Assembly (NCBI GenBank): GCA_023512835.1 | Contig: CM042091.1 | Span: forward strand, 48,313,284 to 48,377,283 | From: Taxillus chinensis | Lineage: Eukaryota; Streptophyta; Magnoliopsida; Santalales; Loranthaceae | DNA: 64,000 nt | Direction: 5' to 3' | Shown here: positions 56,379-64,000 of the stretch, in pieces | Layout of the letters: the number at the start of each line of letters is the position of its first letter | How positions within the stretch are numbered: position 1 is the stretch's first letter | Notes under the pieces: model-generated | What the model saw: the letters and a program-made list of their open reading frames with translations, nothing else | Database searches by the model: none | What the model was told of the DNA's origin: nothing | Translations under genes and position numbers: made by a program

Positions 56379-57701
56379 TTCCAATCACCCCACCCCAACC
56401 AAGGCGAGGCCAGTGCTTCTAAAATCTTAATCTTTTTCGGTCTTTGCTAACCCAATGGCTAACGCCGTAATGCAGCTAGTGCAATGCCTTTCAATCTCTT
56501 ATGTACCTTAACTCTTGGCTGCATAGATCTCAGTAGTTAATAGTTATTTACTCCATATAATTATTAAATTATATATAAAAAATTAATTTTATTTTTTTTT
56601 TTAAGTTTTTCATAAATTTTATTTTTATTTTATATTAAATTATAAAAAAATATTATTAAATAAAAAATAATAAAAATTATTATTTTAATTATATAAAGAG
56701 ATTAAGAAATCTATGTACATTTATAATTTAAATATATAAAAGTAAGGAGAATGGATACGTGGGAAACACTGTAATCTTTCTTCTCACCGCATTGGCTTCT
56801 CTCTGTCCGCATTGGCTTCTAAAGAATTAAGGCATGACAAATAGGAAATTCTGTTTTTTTTTGCATGTAAATAGCTTCCTGGATATGCTATTGTTGCGCC
56901 AGTCCGCCTCGCAAGTGGGGCTTGAAATTTCAGGTGCGTGCGGGCCTAAACGCCTAGGCCCACGCTGGCTGTGTCCACAGTTTGACACCCCTATTTGAAC
57001 ACGATTTACCTGAACTTAGAAGGAAACGCTTTTTCCTTTTCTGTTTTTTTTTTTTAACAAATGTCGCATAAATAGTTTGGACGGAATACGGGAAAGGATA
57101 TGTATTTCAAAGTTGCAACTTATGAATTTCTGGGTTGATGAAAAGAATAGGTGATGAATGGTACAGGTTGAACGCTATTGTAAGTTTATATTCTTTGTAT
57201 GCTCCTGGGGCAAGCCATTAAGTTTATTCGTTTGACTTTACATTCAAATAATATTTATCTATTTTAAGAAAACAATGGGCAATCTTTTCAATCATTGCAC
57301 GTATAAAATTTTACTGGCCCTATAATTGAGTCAGAACCAATAAATTGCTTACGACCGTTGGTTCACAATACTTAGAAAAAAAACAGTAGCATATCTCAAA
57401 ATTTTATATTCGGCGGGTTGGTTACATTCCTTATACGGCAGTGAGAGAAATTTTAAAGAAAAAAGAAACGTCAACCGTGCCAAAATTATATACTACACTG
57501 AATTTTTAATTAATTTATAGTTTTATATCAAAAGATATTAATTACCTGCTGCGTTTTAAGCCAGGTCAATTAGATGCTTTTTATGGTAAGTATAATAATT
57601 TCTATTATTTGAAAAAATACTTTAAAATTATAATTCTATCGCGTCAAAAATTTATCACTATGTAAGCGGTAATGTTTTTTCGATTACAAGAATAAAGCAA
57701 A
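56379..57701. other. Intergenic DNA upstream of LecRK-B
   Basis: The patch 56885-56998 ends GTTTGACACCCCTATTTG, like a hAT-type MITE end. From 57108 on it is shared with the pseudogene flank (50537-50923), apart from the ~200-bp segment 57174-57376. The promoter of LecRK-B must lie here; no strong TATA box is clear. Confidence 0.55.
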
Positions 57702-59732
57702 ATGTGCATGAACACGTTACTCTGCCTAAGAACCATAGCCATGTTTCACGTGCTTTCATTGACATTGAATATTCTCCACGCAGTCCGAGAAGTCACTCTA
57801 ACCGCAGCCGCCCCCGCCGCCGCCACAAGCTTCACCTACAACGGCTTTAGCTCGGCGCATCTCAGCCTCAACGGCGCAGCCGCGATCAACGCCAAAGGAA
57901 GCTTAGTCCTCGCCGACGCTGCCAGACACCGAACGGCCGGCACTGCCTTTTACCCCGCCGCCGTAGCCTTCAAGAACTCCCAAAACCGCACCGCTTCGTC
58001 CTTCTCCACAACCTTTGCCTTCACCGTCTTCTCTTCGCGTTCCATCACCCTGGGCGACGGCGATCACGGGGTCGCCCTCCGAATCGAGCCCCCGTCCCGG
58101 AAACGTGGCGAAGCCGTTCCCTCCGGGCGCGGCGTGACTGTCGCGTTCGACGGCATCGAGTGTAATGAGGACAGCTACATTATAATAAGGTCCACGCTGT
58201 CCGCCGCCGCAGGTCATTACGAAGATAAAAGCAGCGCCGTGAGGCGGCAGCAGCCAATGCAAGCTTGGGTGGAGTACGACTGCGTGGCGGGCAAAATCAA
58301 TGTCGCATTAGCTCAACTGGGCCTTCCTAGACCCGATGAGAAGCCTAATTTCTCCTTGCGTCTTGACCTTTCTTGGTTGGTTTCAGACAAAATGTACGTG
58401 GGCTTCTCCTTCGCCGCCGGTTCGGTCCTGGGGTGGAGCTTCAGCAACGGCCGCGGTGCGTCGCAGCTGAATCTCTCCAAACTTCCTCAGCATACCCAAG
58501 AAAACAAAAAACAGAATAAGGAAGGTTGTCCACTTTGGAGGATCGAGCTGCCTGTGATCACAGCTTTGGCGTTGGCGTTAGTGGCTTTGCTGGTGTTTGG
58601 GGTTTTTGTGGTGGTCAAACTCATCAGGAAGACAAAATTAGAGGAAGTGGTCGAAGATTGGGAATTGAACTGCGGAGCTAACAGATTCAAATACAAAGAC
58701 CTACACTTCGCTACGAATGGGTTTACTGAAAAAGGACTTCTGGGGAGAGGGGGATTTGGGAAGGTGTATAGAGGCGTTTTGCCCATATCCGAACAAGCTG
58801 TCGCCGTCAAGCGAGTCTCCAACCATTCGCGACAAGGTGTCCGAGAATTTATAGCCGAAATCTCTAGCGTCGGACGGCTCCGGCACCGGAACATTGTCCC
58901 ACTACTAGGCTACTGCCGTGGCAAGAGCGAGCTTCTTCTGGTCTACGACTACATGCCCAACGGCAGCCTCGACACGTACCTCCACGGGGAAGACCGCTCA
59001 CCAGAGCAGACCCTCTCGTGGGCCCGAAGGTTCCACATCATCAAGGGCGTGGCATCAGCGCTTTTGTACCTCCACGAGGGGTGGGACCAGGTGGTGGTCC
59101 ACCGAGACGTGAAGGCCAGCAACATCCTGCTCGACCTCAACCTAAACGGCCGGTTAGGCGATTTCGGCCTGGCGCGGAGGCACGACCACGGCGCCGACCC
59201 CCTCTCCACTCGCATTGTCGGCACCCTAGGCTACATAGCGCCGGAGCTCAACCGGACCGGCATGGCCACTTGTAGCTCCGACGTGTTCGCGTTCGGGGCC
59301 TTCCTGCTCGAGGTCGCCTGCGGGAGGCGGCCGATCGAGCCACTGCTCGCCTGCGACGACGTCGACGACGGTGACGTCATTTTGGTGGACTGGGTGTTTT
59401 CGTGGTGGGAGAAGGGAAGGATATTGGAAGCGAGCGATGAAAGGCTGTGGAGCGACGGCGAGTTGTCGACGGAGGAGCTGGAGATGGTGATGTCGCTTGG
59501 GCTGATGTGCCTGCAGTTGGACCCGGCGGCGAGGCCGACCATGCAGCGGGTGGTGCGGTACTTGGAGAGGGAGGTGCCGCTGCCGAACCTGGTGGAGATA
59601 GGGCTGTCGGCAGCGGGGGTGACGTTCGAGGCAAGCCGGGAGGGTTTTGATCAATTTACGTTGTCGTTTGAGGATAGTGAACAGTCTCAATCGATGTCGG
59701 TTTCGCCTTCCGTCCTCTCCGGTGGTCGCTGA
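57702..59732 (+). CDS. L-type lectin receptor kinase (LecRK-B)
   Basis: Single exon, 676 residues; starts at 57702 or 57708 both keep the signal peptide (TIAMFHVLSLTLNILHA). Legume-lectin domain about 30-255, membrane span about 284-310 (ITALALALVALLVFGVFVVV), kinase about 340-620. The kinase has GRGGFGKVY (347-355), Lys370 in VAVK, HRDVKASN with Asp469, DFG with Asp487, GTLGYIAPE and CGRRPIE, so all catalytic residues are present. The lectin part is unusual: where relatives have VEFDT..N and DxNxNHVGID, this protein has VAFDGIECNEDSYIIIR, so the acidic and Asn metal ligands and the NHVG motif are lost. The receptor probably no longer binds sugar through a Ca/Mn site. A broken copy of its 5' half lies at 50924-52098. 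It acts at the plasma membrane; the ligand is unknown. Confidence 0.92.
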   Translation: MCMNTLLCLRTIAMFHVLSLTLNILHAVREVTLTAAAPAAATSFTYNGFSSAHLSLNGAAAINAKGSLVLADAARHRTAGTAFYPAAVAFKNSQNRTASSFSTTFAFTVFSSRSITLGDGDHGVALRIEPPSRKRGEAVPSGRGVTVAFDGIECNEDSYIIIRSTLSAAAGHYEDKSSAVRRQQPMQAWVEYDCVAGKINVALAQLGLPRPDEKPNFSLRLDLSWLVSDKMYVGFSFAAGSVLGWSFSNGRGASQLNLSKLPQHTQENKKQNKEGCPLWRIELPVITALALALVALLVFGVFVVVKLIRKTKLEEVVEDWELNCGANRFKYKDLHFATNGFTEKGLLGRGGFGKVYRGVLPISEQAVAVKRVSNHSRQGVREFIAEISSVGRLRHRNIVPLLGYCRGKSELLLVYDYMPNGSLDTYLHGEDRSPEQTLSWARRFHIIKGVASALLYLHEGWDQVVVHRDVKASNILLDLNLNGRLGDFGLARRHDHGADPLSTRIVGTLGYIAPELNRTGMATCSSDVFAFGAFLLEVACGRRPIEPLLACDDVDDGDVILVDWVFSWWEKGRILEASDERLWSDGELSTEELEMVMSLGLMCLQLDPAARPTMQRVVRYLEREVPLPNLVEIGLSAAGVTFEASREGFDQFTLSFEDSEQSQSMSVSPSVLSGGR

Positions 59733-60519
59733 GTCCCAGAACACTGTGGGAACAGTAACTTGATTTTCATTCTTACAAGTTGTTTCTCTTAAATGTGGGA
59801 TTTTAACATATATGCACTACGTAACTTCATCCTCGTTGCGTCTGGGACATGTAATTTGATTGCGTTTGCAATGATGGCGTTGCGTGGGCAATGATCTGGA
59901 TGTGTCCTGACTCCTGATCATAGCTGGTCTTGTTTTGTACCAGGGTGGAACAGCCTGTACTATTGGATGATTGGTCTATACTTCAGTTTTGAATTTGAAC
60001 TCCACCCTCGCAAATGATTTATTTTGCCTCTAAAGTAGGAATTGTGCCTGTATATTTGAACATGCCAAAATTGAACTTGACTTTTGAAGCTTCCATCTTT
60101 GTAAATTTCTGTGTTGCCATTAATTTTCCCTGTAAATTAGGAATGAACGTGTATACACACACTAATATATGCCCCATGCATACTAAAACTTTTCAATGAA
60201 CATTCATTTTCCATTATTTTTACAACGTAGCCACATTTATTGGAGGCTAAAAATAAAAAAATTTATTTAATTTACGTCATGTATTGACCCTTTTTATAAT
60301 CACTTGATGATTACTTTGAAAGTCCCTTAGCCCAATGGAATGGAGGGCCAACTCAAGCTCGGGTTTGATCATGCAATGACATAATGAGTTTGGGCTGTTG
60401 CGAGAGATTTCTCCCATTTCGCTAAAAATGATAAAGCACATTTCCTTTGAAGCAAGTCAAATACTTCATAATTATGTCGTTTTAGCCAAAAGTTTAAAAT
60501 AAATAATAGTGACACCCGT
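59733..60519. other. Intergenic DNA downstream of LecRK-B
   Basis: No gene recognised. Confidence 0.5.
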
Positions 60520-60842
60520 GTATGATGGGATGGCAATCAGACGGATTATATTAGGTATTTATTCCATTTCTCTCCTGTGATGATTATTGGTATAACTGGA
60601 TTTTGGGATGGGATCCGACCCATAAGGATTTGAGATGAGTTTGGGACATGAATGACACGTTCCAAACCCGTATATATAAGACAATTTAGCGGGTTTGCTA
60701 GTTATCCACTCCGACCTGACTCTATTGGGACGAGTTTCGGATCAGCGTAATCAGGTTCGAGACGGATTTGAAAAATAATTTTCTTAGACGGAATGGATTC
60801 GGAATAGGAGTGATCCGTTTCAAACCTGCCCCGTTGCCATCC
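60520..60842. mobile_element. hAT-like MITE
   Basis: About 320 bp between TGGGATGGCAATCAGACGG and CCCCGTTGCCATCCCTA, an inverted pair (GGGATGGCAA/TTGCCATCCC) typical of common plant hAT-type MITEs. The inside is rich in GGGAC, CGGAT and GACCC words. An exact 8-bp target duplication could not be fixed (GTGTATG versus TATATGC). Non-coding. Confidence 0.65.
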
Positions 60843-62076
60843 CTATATATGCACCATGTTTTGATCCAATATTTCGATATAAAATTACACTTATAAAAAC
60901 GTTTTAACAAGTTACAAATGGAACTAAATTATAAATTTAATTTGGTTTTAAATTAATTCAAGTCAATTTTTGTTTTAAAATTACATTAGATTTTATATGG
61001 TTTCAAATTTTCTATTGAGCTCACTGCTAACTTTTTGAAATATATATAAATGTCATCGCAACGAATTTTGACTTAAATATTTTTAAAAAATTAATTTTAA
61101 AGTTGTTACCAACCAAAAAAAGAATGCAATTACATACTTCTACGTACTAATACTTGCAAAAAAAAAAAAGATAGTCTTTTTTGCCAAAATCAGGTTTGAA
61201 ATATTATTATATGTGTGGAAAAGAATTAGCATTATGTTCAAACTTAACACTTATTTTAGCCATGAGAGATTTTACTAGGCTTTAGAACATTTGAAATGTA
61301 TAAACCAATAATTAGGGTTCTTTGTGCTAAGAGTACGAAAGTAAAATTTTTAGGGTATTTTGGAAACTATTTGGGAAAAAACAAAAGGGCAATAAATGAC
61401 TTGCCACAATTTATTTTGATCAAGCATTTAGTATATAAACATCAAAGGCTTGCCCTCGCACACAGTTGGATCATAAAAAAGCAAACATAGATTGAAACAT
61501 CATTTTTTTATTTAATTTTAGTGAGAAACAAGTTTAAAAAATTACTGCACTTTTTTATATGAAATTCTACATTTTGAATGCTTATCCAAACACAAAAGAC
61601 TTAAAAATTTAGCCACAATGAACATTCACAAACTTATACCATATACATTCTTATTGAGTATCTATATACATGGCACTGCTTGATGGGAGAAAAAGTGAGA
61701 AAATATATTCTTAAAAAGCCGCACACTTTCCCTACTTTATACTTCTCAAATCGAAGAGGAAATATAAGTAGACTATCATCTTTCCTAAATTACTAATCTA
61801 TGTCTTAAAGGTCAAACCCCCCCCCCCCCCGCAAAAAAAAAATGTTGCCTTCTTATTCATTAATATTTGGTTTCTTCTTCAATGTATTGCATGTAAAAAT
61901 AGTCACCATTACTCCAGCGCTCACGCAATAGCCAATGCTTCCTTCTATAGTATTTTTTTATTTCCAACTATAATAACAATAATATAAGTAATAATTATTA
62001 TTATAGCAAATCTTCTATCTTTCTCTTTCACGAGTCCCTAATTTAAACTCTCATTGGATCGACCAGAGATGGTAAG
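60843..62076. other. AT-rich intergenic DNA
   Basis: No gene. It has a poly-C run (about 61818-61831) followed by an A run. Confidence 0.5.
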
Positions 62077-62570
62077 TGTCATATCTCCAATTTCCATAAC
62101 AATGAAACTAGGTCGGTGACTCCTCATGTTTGTACTCAATGAGTCAAGGAGTTAATAACTAGCACTTAAAATAGACTACATAGTGAATGTTGTCTCAAAT
62201 CAAACATGCCATTTGTACATCATACAACAAAGATATATTTGTACATTCCCACATAATATGCAACTAATTAACAAAAACCAATGTCATTCAATAGAAACAT
62301 GTCCATCTCGTATAACTTTTATGGATCCCTATTCGGCTTAACAAATAATTAATACAAATCATAAATCATTAGATAATCATAAAACAAATCATTACCCTGA
62401 ATGGGGGAATAACTAGTCACCAGCTCCTAGGGCAGCCTCCAGCTAATCTGTTCCTGTATCTGGAAAATAATAAGTTAATTTAGGGGTAGGCATGAATGCT
62501 TAGTAGGTGACCTATAACTCCACATCACCCTATAGTCCAGCCAAAATCTAGAATCTTACATGTCAGATGT
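62077..62570 (-). repeat. Worn family B LTR end (reverse)
   Basis: TGTCATATCTCCAATTTCC, then CAATGAGTCAAGGAGTTAATA and AGTAGGTGACCTATAACTC, match the reverse-complement end of family B LTRs (compare B3 at 27930-28310). It is heavily mutated. Confidence 0.5.
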
Positions 62571-62967
62571 ATACATGTGTCAATGTAGTATTCTCAGAGC
62601 ACTAGTAATAGATTCCCTATAGAAGTTTGTTTCCTTTTATTTTAAAAAAAAGTAAAAAAGTCATAAAATCATCCCCACAATAGAAACTCTATATTTAATT
62701 TTTTTTCATGGGATTTGTACAGTGTTTCCCAATGTATTGGAAAACATTGTTCACTCCCTATGATTATTAAAATATAAAAGGTAGTAGTTGAAAAGTAATA
62801 ATTGGAAGATAAAAAGTAAGAAAGAGAATAATTAATAAAATAAAAATAAAAATATTATTTTAATAATATAGGAAATAATTAAGAGAATCTATTATGGTGT
62901 GATTTATATTCGAACGCAAAAAGTAATTAAAATCTTTAAATTGATGGAAAATGACAAGGTAGCTAAT
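62571..62967. other. AT-rich intergenic DNA
   Basis: Nothing recognised. Confidence 0.4.
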
Positions 62968-63352
62968 TGTCATGGAGTTAGTTTTACGACGAGCTAACTC
63001 GTACGACACTTAGTCGCTTAGCGGAAACTTTACGAACTAAGTAAGCCGTTTAAGTTTGAGTGAATGTTTAGAGTCGTTTGGGACAACGGACAACGATTTA
63101 TGGAAGTTGTAGAGAATGCCTGAAAGTGAGAAAACTTATATTAGCACAAATGTCAAGTACAAGTTTCAATACTAGAGCCTTGCTCTACATATAAGATTTA
63201 AAACATTTTTACAACTGGCACCAGGAGACATCAAGTTGGTGAGAGAGTACAAATGACCTATACAAGTGCTAACTCTTTCTACGAGCTATACAATCATTAC
63301 GAATGACTTAAATATGTTACAAAAATATGCTGTGAGGCTCCGGATTGTGACA
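62968..63352 (-). repeat. 3' LTR of a second chromovirus (minus strand)
   Basis: 385 bp, minus strand TGTCACAATCCGGAGCC ... CTCCATGACA. It follows the polypurine tract AAGTGGGGGAGGA. It shares GATGTCTCCTGGTG with the LTR at 44957 and 50007, so the two elements are related. Confidence 0.8.
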
Positions 63353-63363
63353 TCCTCCCCCAC

Positions 63364-64000
63364 TTAAGCTCGTGGCGTCCTCGTCACGTTTGCTTCCTTG
63401 TAGCGCTTGATGTGGTCCGCGAACTGCCACAATAGGTCTTCACGCTCCCAACTGTTTTCTTGATCGGGCAGGCCCTTCCACTTGATCAAGTACTCCGAGT
63501 AGTTGGGAACTCCTCGTCTTCGTATCACTCGGTCGGCTAGGATGTGCTCCACTTCCTTGTCGAACGCGGTGACGACGGCGGTAGGTGCTTGACTTGATTC
63601 TCCGCGACTTGGATCTTCAATGTCCTCATGAAATGGCTTGAGTAGACTTGCATGGAAGACGTTGTGAATCTTCAGTCTCGGAGGCAGTTGGACTTGGTAT
63701 GCTGTCTTCCCTATCCATTTGATGATCGGAAAGGGGCCTTCGTATCTTCAGACCAAGCCCTTGTGTACTTAGCGGAGAGACTTGAACTGATTTGGCAATA
63801 GCTTTACCATCACTTTGTCTCCCACCGCAAACTCCTTCGGTCGTCGCTTGGCATTGGCCCATTTCTTCATCCGCTTGGCAGCCTTGTTGAGACACGCCCT
63901 TGTGATGTCCGCTTCTTCTTGCCACTCCTTTGTGACTTTGTAAGCGGAGGGATTGTTGCCTGTGTAAGGGGAGACAACAGCACTCGGAGTAAGTGGTTGT
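63364..64000 (-). pseudogene. Second chromovirus: integrase C-terminus and chromodomain, cut by window end
   Basis: Minus strand. From the window end it reads KVTKEWQEEADITRACLNKA, EFAVGDKVMVKLLPNQFKSL, then a TAA, KWIGKTAYQVQLP and FHASLLKPFHED. The chromodomain follows at about 63545-63420 (DRVIRRRGVPNYSEYLIKWK, then SWEREDLLWQF). The stop near 63769 and a likely second one in the VHKGLV* stretch show decay. The rest of the element lies to the right of the window. Gene order and chromodomain match the element at 44957-50392. Confidence 0.85.

Overview
The window is nuclear DNA of a flowering plant. It shows plant-type L-type lectin receptor kinases, a plant-only DUF3475/DUF668 protein, plant Ty1/copia and Ty3/gypsy chromovirus retrotransposons primed by initiator tRNA-Met, a TRIM-type mini-element, hAT- and Mutator-like debris, and AT-rich spacers around GC-rich single-exon genes. 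The species cannot be told from the sequence. No rRNA, tRNA, CRISPR or bacterial-type operon was seen.

From left to right: an HflX-type GTPase gene relic (855-1167, -) and a 21-bp minisatellite (1697-1912) precede an intact single-exon PSI1-like gene (2829-4259, +). From 5.3 to 11.1 kb lies a stack of long terminal repeats (LTRs): family A as a head-to-head inverted pair, and family B with one solo LTR bounded by a 5-bp target duplication. A nearly intact-length but defective copia element (copia-1, 11097-16821, -) sits inside a worn family B LTR. From 17 to 22 kb the DNA is AT-rich and includes a ~1.1-kb tandem duplication. From 22.2 to 30.7 kb there are a TRIM fragment, a repeat split by a second solo family B LTR, a Mutator-like transposase relic, and a third long family B LTR in reverse.

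An intact L-type lectin receptor kinase gene (32339-34432, +) follows. Just downstream are reiterated pieces of what looks like an AGC-kinase activation segment (34711-35065). A very young copia insertion (copia-2, 36092-41158, -) has two LTRs that look identical and a CTACT target duplication, yet its coding region carries several stops and a frameshift. Next come a solo LTR rich in 'TTACTCCG' repeats (42562-43980) and a full-length but decayed Ty3/gypsy chromovirus with a C-terminal chromodomain (44957-50392, +).

A 5' fragment of a second lectin receptor kinase (pseudogene, 50924-52098) is cut by a family B LTR. That LTR is itself interrupted by an inverted compound TRIM flanked by TTTAA (52338-53331). 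A copia-3 gag relic (53707-56378, -) carrying a nested family A LTR follows. The close paralogue of the pseudogene is intact at 57702-59732 (+). The right end holds an hAT-like MITE (60520-60842) and the 3' end of another chromovirus on the minus strand, running off the window.

Only three genes look functional: the PSI1-like gene and two lectin receptor kinases. The two receptor kinases and the pseudogene suggest a small receptor cluster inflated by nested transposons. The transposon relics share no pathway with the genes. I found no convincing new multi-gene system. The best leads are the compound TRIM, the reiterated kinase fragment, the young but defective copia element, and the altered lectin sites of the receptor kinases.
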